Shown: in pieces, positions 15,511 through 23,829 of the stretch
How positions within the stretch are numbered: position 1 is the first letter of the stretch
How the letters are laid out: each line of letters starts with the position of its first letter
NCBI GenBank assembly: GCA_903834625.1
Contig: CAILJQ010000129.1
Span: 1 to 36,164, forward strand
Direction of reading: 5' to 3'
Origin: an uncultured Bacteroidota bacterium
GTDB taxonomy: Bacteria; Bacteroidota; Bacteroidia; UKL13-3
Length of the DNA: 36,164 bases
Program-made: the position numbers and the translations under genes
The notes under the pieces: generated by a model
The model's database searches: none
What the model was told of the DNA's origin: nothing
The model's input: the letters and a program-made list of their open reading frames with translations, nothing else

Positions 15511-15909
15511 ATGAGTCTGAACAAAGTGATGCTTATTGGCAATCTTGGCCAAGATCCTAGTATCAAGTATCTAGAAAACAATAGAGTAGTTGCGCACTTT
15601 TCTATGGCTACTCACGAGCAATTTACCGATAGAAATGGCGAGAGAAAAGTTGAAACAGAATGGCACCAAATAGAAGCTTGGGATCAATTAGCCAAATCCT
15701 TGGATCAACTAAAAATGAAAGGCATCTTGAAAAAAGGCACACAAGTTTTTGTGGAGGGAAAAATACGTAGTGAAATTTATAAAGATAAAAACGGAGTAGA
15801 GTTACCTAGAAAAAAAATTAAAGCCATTCAAATTCAATTGTTGGGTACGGCCAAATCTGGAGAAGAAAAGTCGCAAGACCATGAAGCAACACCCGAAAAT
15901 GGTGGGTAA
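15511..15909 (+). CDS. ssb: Single-stranded DNA-binding protein
   Basis: OB-fold protein that coats single-stranded DNA. MSLNKVMLIGNLGQDPSIKYL, VAHFSMATHE, TEWHQIEAWDQLAK and GTQVFVEGKIRSEIYKD are the family strands within residues 1-112. The length is 132, short for an SSB. The tail reads GEEKSQDHEATPENGG and lacks the acidic DDxxPF tip that most SSBs use to recruit partner proteins. The stop codon is clean, so this may be a secondary SSB paralog. It lies between mutY and gldE. Confidence 0.95.
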   Translation: MSLNKVMLIGNLGQDPSIKYLENNRVVAHFSMATHEQFTDRNGERKVETEWHQIEAWDQLAKSLDQLKMKGILKKGTQVFVEGKIRSEIYKDKNGVELPRKKIKAIQIQLLGTAKSGEEKSQDHEATPENGG

Positions 15910-15956
15910 GTTGACAATTTGATGTAATCAATTTTTCATTTATCCTTGGTAATGAT

Positions 15957-15964
15957 TACTTTTG
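15957..15964 (+). promoter_or_regulatory. Candidate -7 box upstream of gldE
   Basis: TACTTTTG fits TAnnTTTG, with a T-run (15932-15936) about 20 bases upstream in the -33 position. It would start transcription about 18 bases before the gldE ATG. Confidence 0.4.
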
Positions 15965-15988
15965 CCCATAAACCATTTTTAATCCCTT

Positions 15989-17329
15989 ATGGACGAGCCT
16001 CCTTCTGGTAGTTATTTATTACAGATCATAAATCCCCTTCTGAGTTCATCAGATACGCTCAGTATTGCCTTTGCATTGATTGGTATTGGCGTTTTGGTTT
16101 TTCTCTCTGCTTGTTATTCAGGTTCCGAAAATGCATTGTTTTCATTGTCGAAATTGAATTTAGAGGAACTGCTGGAAACCCAAGGTAGCAGAGCCAATGC
16201 CATCAGTTTTTTGGTGCGAAACCCCAAAAGATTATTAGCCACTATCCTTATAGCTAACACCTTCGTAAATATTGGTGTTGTATTGGTTAATACCTATTTA
16301 TTTTCCATCGTTTTTAATTTTCATGCATACCCACTGTTCGGATTCTTATTTGAAGTAGTGGTTGTAACCTTTGTTTTGGTGTTATTTGGCGAGGTAATTC
16401 CTAAAGTTTACAGCTTTCAATATAACATGAAAGTAACCAAACTACTCGCCATTCCTTTATATTATACCTACAAGTTTTTTCAACCATTGGTCTTCGTTTT
16501 GGAAAAAAGCACCTCTATCATTGATAAACGGATTACTAAAAAAGGACATATCCTTTCTGCTGATGAATTGAATCATGCGATAGAAATCACTTCAGAAAAG
16601 GATGCGCCAAAGCAAGAAAAAAACATCCTGAAAAGTGTAGTGAATTTTGGGAATACCAACGTTCGTCAAATTATGCGTCAAAGACCCGATATTGTTGGGG
16701 TTGACATTGAATGTACCTTTAAGCAATTGATGCTGCAGATTGTAGATTCTGGATACAGCAGGGTACCTGTATATGAAGAAAGTCTTGACCATATCAAAGG
16801 TATTCTTTTTACAAAAGACCTTTTACAACATATTCATGAAGATGATTCTTTTGATTGGAGAACTTTATTACGTGATGCTTACTTTGTTCCTGAAAGCAAA
16901 AAAATTGATGACTTGTTAAAAGAGTTTCAGACCAAAAGAATGCACCTTGCTATTGTGGCCGATGAGTTTGGTGGCACCAGTGGTTTGGTTTCTATGGAGG
17001 ATATTGTGGAGGAGATATTTGGAGAAATTCAAGATGAGTTTGATGAAGATGAACATATCTACACCCGTATCAATAATTACACCTTTGTATTTGAGGGTAA
17101 AATGCTCATCAATGATATGTGTAGGTATATGGAAGTGAATCCCGAGGTGTTCGATGAAATTCGCAACGATGCTGAAACCTTAGGAGGAATGCTACTTGAG
17201 CTGAATTCCTACTTGCCTAAATTGGGACAAGAAATAAAATTCAAAAACTTCTCGTTTAAAATAGAATCAGTAGATACCCGAAAAATTAAACGTGTAAAGG
17301 TTACCATTGAATCTTCTAAAAATGCATAA
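15989..17329 (+). CDS. gldE: GldE-like membrane protein (DUF21/CBS/CorC_HlyC)
   Basis: A 446-residue inner-membrane protein of the CNNM/HlyC family. The DUF21 region (about 25-190) contains hydrophobic segments around 26-42, 81-107 and 114-140, including FLSACYSGSENALFSLSKLNLEEL and FGEVIPKVYSFQ. A CBS pair follows (about 210-330, with RQIMRQRPDIVGVDIE, SGYSRVPVYEES and LAIVADEFGGTSGLVSMED) and a C-terminal CorC_HlyC transport-associated domain (about 350-440). Such proteins are linked to divalent cation transport. In gliding Bacteroidota GldE lies upstream of gldD, and this gene overlaps gldD by eight bases after mutY and ssb; that order supports the gld name more than the domains alone do. 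Confidence 0.9.
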   Translation: MDEPPSGSYLLQIINPLLSSSDTLSIAFALIGIGVLVFLSACYSGSENALFSLSKLNLEELLETQGSRANAISFLVRNPKRLLATILIANTFVNIGVVLVNTYLFSIVFNFHAYPLFGFLFEVVVVTFVLVLFGEVIPKVYSFQYNMKVTKLLAIPLYYTYKFFQPLVFVLEKSTSIIDKRITKKGHILSADELNHAIEITSEKDAPKQEKNILKSVVNFGNTNVRQIMRQRPDIVGVDIECTFKQLMLQIVDSGYSRVPVYEESLDHIKGILFTKDLLQHIHEDDSFDWRTLLRDAYFVPESKKIDDLLKEFQTKRMHLAIVADEFGGTSGLVSMEDIVEEIFGEIQDEFDEDEHIYTRINNYTFVFEGKMLINDMCRYMEVNPEVFDEIRNDAETLGGMLLELNSYLPKLGQEIKFKNFSFKIESVDTRKIKRVKVTIESSKNA

Positions 17330-17900
17330 ACTAAGCTTTGTAATTTTACTTCTCATGCTTGCCGGGGGCTGTAGCAGCGATCAAAAAGGAACACCTCGCC
17401 CAAGGGGATATGAGCGCATAGAATATCCAGAGAAAGTATATAAAAGGGTAGGGCTGAACCAATGTAATTATAGTTTTGAGATGCCTGTTTATGCAGAATT
17501 AAAACATGATCCATATCCTGCATCTGAAGAGTGCTGGTATAATGTACAGTACCTTCCATTTCATGCTACCCTGCACTTAAGTTACCGTAAAATAAAAGAT
17601 CGTAAAGACTTATTTAAACTAATCAATGATAGCCGTGAAATGGTTTTTAAACACGTGATGCGCGCCGACCAAATTATTGAGAACTATATTAAAACTGATA
17701 AGTTTCAAGGCATTTTTTATGAATTAGATGGGAGCACGGCTACCAATGCCCAGTTTTATGTAACAGATAGTACCCAACATTTTTTGAGAGGTTCTCTGTA
17801 CTTTAATTTTAAAACCAACCAAGATTCCATTGCCCCTGTTTTAAAATTCATTAAAGCAGATATGCTTAAAATGATGGAAACACTTGAATGGGTGAAATAA
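17322..17900 (+). CDS. gldD: Gliding motility lipoprotein GldD
   Basis: A lipoprotein required for gliding and type IX secretion in Flavobacterium relatives. The signal sequence MHKLSFVILLLMLAGGC places the lipid-modified Cys at residue 17. The next part, PRPRGYERIEYPEKVYKR, is the characteristic start of the mature GldD family (proline-rich, then GY..I..P). The frame opens at 17307, but ATG at 17322 overlaps the gldE stop (ATGCATAA) and gives a compact signal peptide, so I prefer it (192 residues). It ends 10 bases from the convergent giant secreted gene, whose C-terminal domain marks a T9SS substrate. Confidence 0.92.
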   Translation: MHKLSFVILLLMLAGGCSSDQKGTPRPRGYERIEYPEKVYKRVGLNQCNYSFEMPVYAELKHDPYPASEECWYNVQYLPFHATLHLSYRKIKDRKDLFKLINDSREMVFKHVMRADQIIENYIKTDKFQGIFYELDGSTATNAQFYVTDSTQHFLRGSLYFNFKTNQDSIAPVLKFIKADMLKMMETLEWVK

Positions 17901-17909
17901 GCTTTGGGT

Positions 17910-20900
17910 TTATCTCAAAAGGGTGAAATTGCCTTTTCTTATATATCTGCTTTCATCCCATCCAGTATAGGTAACTATATAAAAATAAACATCAGTTTGG
18001 GATTCTTTGCCCTTATAGTTGCCAGAAAAACCCTCTTTTTTATCGTAAGTTTCAAAGATGCGTTCTCCCCATCTATTATAGATTTGAAGGTGATAATCCT
18101 TAACAAATACGGGTACAGTTCGGAATTGATCATTTAAACCATCTCCGTTTTCTGTATAGGCATTTGGAGTGTACAAAATGGGTAGTTGGATGAGGTCTAT
18201 GGTATTAGATCGACTCATTTGCTTATTGGCAAAAATATTTTCATAAGCCACCACCGTATATTGATACAAACCATTATCATAGTTCAGGCTGTTATCTTGG
18301 CTAAACAAGGGCTTTTCTCCTAAAGTTTTAAATAAATTATCGGTATATAACCCAGGTTCTGTCTTTAATAATTCGTACCTATTTATTCCTTGTGCCCAAT
18401 ACTCATAAGGCAACCAATTCATGTTATTCGTAAACGGAACAGCATCTCCCTTCAATAAAATACTACAAGCTTCCTTATGGTTGATACTTGAATTTCCACA
18501 AACATCAATGTTCACTAATTTATAACAATAACTGTGGTCATCAACTTTAACATCTTCATCAATAAAGATTGTATCACCCACATTTCTTACTTCCGAAACT
18601 AACTCGTAAAGCGCAGTATTTCTATCTTTTTTCTTTAATACCTGATAACGCCAGAAACTGTCTACCACTGCTTTTTCCCATACCAACTGTATTTCTTTAT
18701 CCTCTACAACTGTTACCGTGTACAATGTTAATGAGGGGGCAGGTGTGTTGTTGTCTTGAATGCATGAAAGGGTAGAGGTATCGCCAAAATAACCACAAAC
18801 ATCGCTACTTGTAAAACTATAACATACCTTTAAATTAGGGTTATATTTAAACACATCAACATAGTTTTGGGTGCTTAAATTATCAAAACTACTTACCAAG
18901 CTTCTTATACCATTAACGGTTCTAAATAAATAGAGTGTTTTGGTAAAAGTTCCGGTTTGAACCGAAGGCCATTCAATAAGCACCGAATCTTTGCTTATTA
19001 TTTTTGGACAATAATTTACTGGTGCTTTGATAGGTTTAGTTGGCAACACATAGAACAAAATTCTCTTATTTGCTTGTTTGATGTTTGGACAAGAGTTGTC
19101 TCTAACCACAACCAACAATTCGAGGGTATCTGCATAAATATCTGTACAGGTTGGAATCCATGAAACCTGCATGTTTGCAATGCCTAATCCGTTTTGAAAG
19201 TTAACTTTACTTTTTCCATTTTGCATAAAAGATCCTGTAGGTTTTAAATAAACAGAATCCAATGGATTGATATCTGAAATAGAAAAATTATAGTTAAATG
19301 TATCAAAAGCATTGAGAACATATCTTTCCGTTTCTATACCTGTAAAATGCGCATTGGAACTGGTATCGCCCTCAACAATACTGCACATAAGTCTTGATGA
19401 ATCACTTTTAACCCTGCACCTATTTAAAGCAATAATTTGATAACAATAATTTGTATCCAAATTGTTAGGGGCAAGTATATCAAGATAAGAGGTGCCTAAC
19501 ATGGTTGGCATGGAATCAATTAAGGTAAACTGACCATTATTTTTCTTCCGGTAAATTTGGTAATTGAGGAAATTAGGGTCGGGTGTTGCATTAATCCAGG
19601 TAACATTTAATGTTACGTCATCAACTATTCTTATACAATCTAAATAGGGTGGTGAAATGGGTTCAGACCGCACCAATATTTTTATTTTGCCCAACTTTTC
19701 ATTAGGTATCGGACAGGCGCCATCTGTTACTTTTACTTCAATAATGATGGTGTCTCCGGGTCCTGTATAATCCGAACATAAGGTGTTCCAAACCAAGGTA
19801 GCGTTGGTATTTCCTGGGTTAATTGAGTTAATAGTAATAGTTGCTTTGTTATCGGGTCTGGTAAGCACATCACCTGTAAATTCAACTGTAAGTATGTCGC
19901 CACCCGGATCAGTTGCAGAGAAGTTATAGGTTAAATTCTGTCCGGCATAAACCACCAATAAGGTATCTTGGAACTGTGGCGGAATGATATACGTGCGCAT
20001 ATCAAATTTAAAAAGACCTAAATTACACCCTCCAATATTCGTATTAAAAGCTCTCTTCCCTGGGTTAACCCTGCTATATGCATCAGGGGTTGTAGGGAAG
20101 TCGTTTAATCCGCCGCAACCTGCACAAACAGCTTGGTAAACCACACCAGATTTATCAAAATGACTGGTTCCTCCATCTACATGTTCCTGACTTTGTATGC
20201 CACCATAAAAGCTTGCATATAATAAATTGCTAAAGTTTTGGTTCAAAACCATCAGGTAAAAATCTGAACCATCTGTTGTTTTCTGAAAGGCATCAGAAGA
20301 GGTGGTAAGACCAAAAACATTGTCTAAGCCATTATGGTAAGACGAGTTTGTTCCTCCGCCCCAACCGCTCACATATATTCTACCGCAAACATCAACAAGA
20401 AATGCTGAAGGTGCCAAAGAAGGCTCGCTTCCTCCCGCTTTGCCAAATGTGGTTGATAATAATCTACTTGTTAGATCGGATGCATATTTTTCTAAAAATT
20501 GTTTGCCATTTGCCACACCATAGGTACCTGCACTTTTGGGCATATTACCATTGGTTTGCCCCATAGTATAAATATTATTTGATTCATCTGTTTGAACAAA
20601 AAATACTTGATCATACCCTGAAGAGCCCGTATATATTAATCTTTGTTTGGCACCATTGCTACTAAATTTGGCAATAAATCCATCTACACCGCCATTAGAC
20701 GGGAAACTACTTGTTCCAAATTGTAGGCTATTACTTGTAGAACCACCCCCTACAATGGGTTCATTTAGATTGTTGATACAAATAGAGTTGGCTGTTTCAT
20801 CACCTGAACCACCAATATAAGTGCTAAATAAAATATTACTGAGTGCTTTATTTAATTTAACTATATAACCATCTTGCATGCCGCCTCCAAAGGCACTTTG

Positions 20901-22265
20901 ACTAGCATTTACAAGAGGTAAGCCTTGAGATGGAGAAGATTTTGAACAAGTACTCACATAAATATTTCCAGCTAAATCTGTAATTACTTCTCCTCTAAAC
21001 CAATCGGCATAATTGTAAGGCAAAGAATGTGTTTGAGCAGGAAAAGATTGGTGTGCATCCCCGTTAATTCCGTCTTCCTGACTTCCACCAATATACGTTG
21101 ATCCTAAAAGGGTGTTTCCGGCTGCATTAAGTTTTAAAACAAAAATATCTGCATTTCCATTAAAGGTATTGTCGTATGATCCGTTGGTAACCGGAAAATT
21201 AGCCGAATAGGTTGTACCAAAAATAATCAATTCACCATTGCTAAATGTCACGCTATGTGGTTGCTCATTGTCTGAACCGCCAATAAATGTTCCATACAGT
21301 AAGGAAGTACCTGTAGGATTAAATTTAGCAATAAAGGCATCTCTTGCATATTCGCCATTTGCGCTGCTTCCACCATTAAAACTAATATCATAGGCACCAG
21401 TTGTAAAAGGAAAGTTTGCTGCATAAACAGTTCCTGCACCATAAGCATTTCCTAGATTATCATAACTAGCAGCAAATCCAAAATTGTCGGCAGCACTGCC
21501 CATATAGGTTCCAAAAACTACTGCAGGGTCTAGTATCAAATCTTTATCCTTACTGTAATTCGCAACCTTAAATCCAACGTGGTTTTTATACAAAACAAAT
21601 TGTGTGGCTATTTTTGTTTTGGCTGAACCTATTTGTTGGAAGCTAATAGGTTTGTCTTCTACCATTTCTCCTAGGCTGGTTTGGATGCGTAATTGTTGAT
21701 TTTTAAGAAACAGTTTATCAGCTCCTGTGTAATCTAGGTGAATGATAGATGGATTGGCCCCAGGATGTATGATGAAATTTATTTTTATGCCATCACCTTG
21801 GGCAAGAATTTCTAAATCTATTTTTGGGTAAATGTCTTTAAATAAGAGTTTTTTATAAGCGTACACATTACTTGCCCATTTGCTAGGATGTCCAACAAAA
21901 TAATTGTAATACTCATCACTTCGAATACTTGCAACTACCTCTGGCTGTGGGTTTGCACCTACAAACTTTACTTTAACAGAATGAAATCTAGCTTTGCTAA
22001 TATTCTTTCCATGTTGCCTTTCATGGGCCGCTTCTTTGTCAACAAACAAATAAGTTAGCACATTTTTCTCAATGAAAAGATTACCAACTGGGATATCAGC
22101 TTTGTAAAGCACGTTAGGTTCCCACTGACCTTTATTCTCTGTAAATTGGATGGCACCTTTTGGCAAACTCATTGTAAAAACTGTTGATGTTTTTATCATG
22201 AAGGTGAGTAATAATCCTATAAGGAGAATTCTTTTTTTTAGATATGTTTGCCTTGCCTGTTTCAA
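17910..22265 (-). CDS. Giant secreted beta-propeller (SBBP) protein with CHU_C/T9SS type B sorting domain
   Basis: A 1451-residue surface or secreted protein. The signal peptide has a basic start and the core ILLIGLLLTFMI. Residues about 35-250 resemble the DUF7948-type N-terminal domain (GAIQFTENKGQWEPNVLYKAD). Residues about 250-760 repeat SBBP-like blades with the core L..[ST][TF]xxGG (LLYGTFIGGSDNE, LLGSTYIGGSQEDG, ILFSTYIGGSGDET, LLYASFYGGIQSQ). Then come Ig- and FN3-like modules, and the end (about 1365-1451: PNAYTENGDGLNDQF, DYHLQIYNRWGERIFET, VYFYIVTYTGWD) is the gliding-motility-associated C-terminal domain used for type IX export. The start is TTG at 22265, because an in-frame TGA lies six bases upstream; ATG at 22199 is possible but spoils the signal peptide. 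Function after export is unknown. Confidence 0.9.
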   Translation of the reverse strand: MKQARQTYLKKRILLIGLLLTFMIKTSTVFTMSLPKGAIQFTENKGQWEPNVLYKADIPVGNLFIEKNVLTYLFVDKEAAHERQHGKNISKARFHSVKVKFVGANPQPEVVASIRSDEYYNYFVGHPSKWASNVYAYKKLLFKDIYPKIDLEILAQGDGIKINFIIHPGANPSIIHLDYTGADKLFLKNQQLRIQTSLGEMVEDKPISFQQIGSAKTKIATQFVLYKNHVGFKVANYSKDKDLILDPAVVFGTYMGSAADNFGFAASYDNLGNAYGAGTVYAANFPFTTGAYDISFNGGSSANGEYARDAFIAKFNPTGTSLLYGTFIGGSDNEQPHSVTFSNGELIIFGTTYSANFPVTNGSYDNTFNGNADIFVLKLNAAGNTLLGSTYIGGSQEDGINGDAHQSFPAQTHSLPYNYADWFRGEVITDLAGNIYVSTCSKSSPSQGLPLVNASQSAFGGGMQDGYIVKLNKALSNILFSTYIGGSGDETANSICINNLNEPIVGGGSTSNSLQFGTSSFPSNGGVDGFIAKFSSNGAKQRLIYTGSSGYDQVFFVQTDESNNIYTMGQTNGNMPKSAGTYGVANGKQFLEKYASDLTSRLLSTTFGKAGGSEPSLAPSAFLVDVCGRIYVSGWGGGTNSSYHNGLDNVFGLTTSSDAFQKTTDGSDFYLMVLNQNFSNLLYASFYGGIQSQEHVDGGTSHFDKSGVVYQAVCAGCGGLNDFPTTPDAYSRVNPGKRAFNTNIGGCNLGLFKFDMRTYIIPPQFQDTLLVVYAGQNLTYNFSATDPGGDILTVEFTGDVLTRPDNKATITINSINPGNTNATLVWNTLCSDYTGPGDTIIIEVKVTDGACPIPNEKLGKIKILVRSEPISPPYLDCIRIVDDVTLNVTWINATPDPNFLNYQIYRKKNNGQFTLIDSMPTMLGTSYLDILAPNNLDTNYCYQIIALNRCRVKSDSSRLMCSIVEGDTSSNAHFTGIETERYVLNAFDTFNYNFSISDINPLDSVYLKPTGSFMQNGKSKVNFQNGLGIANMQVSWIPTCTDIYADTLELLVVVRDNSCPNIKQANKRILFYVLPTKPIKAPVNYCPKIISKDSVLIEWPSVQTGTFTKTLYLFRTVNGIRSLVSSFDNLSTQNYVDVFKYNPNLKVCYSFTSSDVCGYFGDTSTLSCIQDNNTPAPSLTLYTVTVVEDKEIQLVWEKAVVDSFWRYQVLKKKDRNTALYELVSEVRNVGDTIFIDEDVKVDDHSYCYKLVNIDVCGNSSINHKEACSILLKGDAVPFTNNMNWLPYEYWAQGINRYELLKTEPGLYTDNLFKTLGEKPLFSQDNSLNYDNGLYQYTVVAYENIFANKQMSRSNTIDLIQLPILYTPNAYTENGDGLNDQFRTVPVFVKDYHLQIYNRWGERIFETYDKKEGFSGNYKGKESQTDVYFYIVTYTGWDESRYIRKGNFTLLR

Positions 22266-22286
22266 AAATCAGGTAAATATAATTAA

Positions 22287-22997
22287 ATGGTAGATAATAA
22301 TAAACCCGTTTTGGTTGTATTAAGCGGTGCGGGAATTTCTGCAGAAAGTGGATTAAAAACTTTTAGAGACTCCGATGGCTTGTGGGAGGGCTATAATATT
22401 GAGGAAGTAGCTACTTTTGAGGGGTGGAAATCAAACCCCAAAATGGTATTAGATTTTTACAATTTAAGGAGAAAAGCAGCCAATCAGGCACAACCAAATT
22501 TAGCACATCAAATTTTAACTGAGTTAGCGTCTAATTTTGAGGTGAAAATAATTACTCAAAATGTAGATGATTTGCATGAAAGGGCAGGGAGTAAAAATAT
22601 ATTGCACCTTCACGGTAAACTGAATGAAAGCAGAAGCTCGGTTCAGCCCGATTTAATTTACCCCATTTTGGGTGATGATTTAAATTTAGGCGATTGCTGT
22701 GAATTTGGATCTCAATTGCGACCAAATATTGTTTGGTTTGGTGAAGAGGTTCCTGCCATAACTCAAGCCGCAGATTTGGTTGCCACTGCCGATGTGTTTT
22801 TGATTATTGGCACCTCCTTACAAGTATACCCTGCTGCTGGATTGGTGAATTATTTTCCTTCACATAAGCCTTTGTATATTATAGATCCAAAGCCAATGCC
22901 CTATATAAGAAATAGTCAATTGCGACACATTCAAAAAACGGCCATTGAAGGCATGAAAGAACTTAAAGAAATACTAATTTTACCACATGGAAGTTAA
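22287..22997 (+). CDS. NAD-dependent protein deacylase (sirtuin, CobB-like)
   Basis: Removes acyl groups from lysine using NAD+. Sirtuin motifs are GAGISAESGLKTFRDSDGLW, TQNVDDLHERAG, the catalytic His in HLHGKL, LRPNIVWFGE and GTSLQVYPA. FYNLRR supplies the Tyr-x-x-Arg pair that marks class III enzymes preferring succinyl or malonyl lysine. The zinc-ribbon cysteines are not in place: after HLHGKL the first CxxC is replaced by SRSSV and only a CC pair (GDCCEFG) is present, so this subgroup probably does not bind zinc in the usual way. At 236 residues it is compact and cytoplasmic. The last 11 bases overlap the nitrilase-family gene. Confidence 0.92.
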   Translation: MVDNNKPVLVVLSGAGISAESGLKTFRDSDGLWEGYNIEEVATFEGWKSNPKMVLDFYNLRRKAANQAQPNLAHQILTELASNFEVKIITQNVDDLHERAGSKNILHLHGKLNESRSSVQPDLIYPILGDDLNLGDCCEFGSQLRPNIVWFGEEVPAITQAADLVATADVFLIIGTSLQVYPAAGLVNYFPSHKPLYIIDPKPMPYIRNSQLRHIQKTAIEGMKELKEILILPHGS

Positions 22998-23775
22998 AGA
23001 GGTTTTACAAGTTGTAACCGTTCAAGTTAATTTGATCTGGGAGGATATTTCTGCCAATATCAAAAATATTTCAACGCATATTGAAAGTCTTCCAAAAGGA
23101 ATTGACCTCATTGTATTGCCCGAAATGTTTACTACTGGTTTTAGTATGCAACCTCATTTGTTTGCTGAATCAATGGATGGTTTGGCTGTAAATGCCCTAA
23201 AAAATTGGTCAGAAAAAACTTCGGCTGCCATATGTGGAAGCTTTATGTACAATGAAAATGGCAAGTATTATAATAGGTTTATTTGGTTCGAACCGAATGG
23301 CAAGTGCATTTGGTATGATAAAGCGCACCTATTTAGAATGGGTGAAGAACAATTGCATTACACAGCAGGAATCCAAAGGGTTATTATAAACTATAAGGGA
23401 TGGAAAATTGCTCCCTTTATATGTTACGATCTACGATTCCCTGTATGGATTAGAAAGACCCAATCCTTTGATTATGGTTTGCTTATTTTTGTAGCAAATT
23501 GGCCTCACAAAAGAGTGAAGCATTGGGATCTTTTAGCCTATGCCCGTGCCATTGAAAACCAATCATACCTCATTGCAGTTAATAGGATAGGAGAAGATGC
23601 TAATGGTATGCAGCACTCTGGTCATAGCAAAGTAGTTGACCCTATGGGCGATTTACTCTATTTAGGTGAGGAACTAGAGGAGTGTAAGGTCAGTTCCATT
23701 AATTACGACTACCTTTCACAATACAGAAATAGCTTTCCCGTTGGTTTAGATGCAGATAAATTTGAATTATCTTAG
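22987..23775 (+). CDS. Carbon-nitrogen hydrolase (omega-amidase/YafV-like)
   Basis: A 262-residue member of the nitrilase superfamily. The catalytic triad is visible: E46 in VLPEMFTTGFS, K112 in YDKAHLFRMGE and C146 in PFICYDLRFP. The pattern CYDLRFPVW and FVANWPHKRVKHW is close to YafV and mammalian Nit2, which hydrolyse alpha-ketoglutaramate and similar compounds, so an omega-amidase is the best guess. It overlaps the sirtuin gene by 11 bases and is probably translationally coupled. The segment IWFEPN includes one of the four GGTTCGAACC palindromes (23285-23294). Stop codon TAG. Confidence 0.9.
   Translation: MEVKEVLQVVTVQVNLIWEDISANIKNISTHIESLPKGIDLIVLPEMFTTGFSMQPHLFAESMDGLAVNALKNWSEKTSAAICGSFMYNENGKYYNRFIWFEPNGKCIWYDKAHLFRMGEEQLHYTAGIQRVIINYKGWKIAPFICYDLRFPVWIRKTQSFDYGLLIFVANWPHKRVKHWDLLAYARAIENQSYLIAVNRIGEDANGMQHSGHSKVVDPMGDLLYLGEELEECKVSSINYDYLSQYRNSFPVGLDADKFELS
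23285..23294. repeat. GGTTCGAACC palindrome inside the nitrilase-family gene
   Basis: A copy of the recurring decamer in a TTTGGTTCGAACCGAA context, encoding WFEP. Confidence 0.5.
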
Positions 23776-23829
23776 GCATGCAACGATATTGCAAAAGATT
23801 TCATCCAGATATAAACAGAAAAAATAAGT

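Noticed and set aside
18569-20566. Several plus-strand open frames of about 70 codons inside the giant cargo gene
   Set aside because: Shadow frames of a long, clearly coding gene on the other strand.
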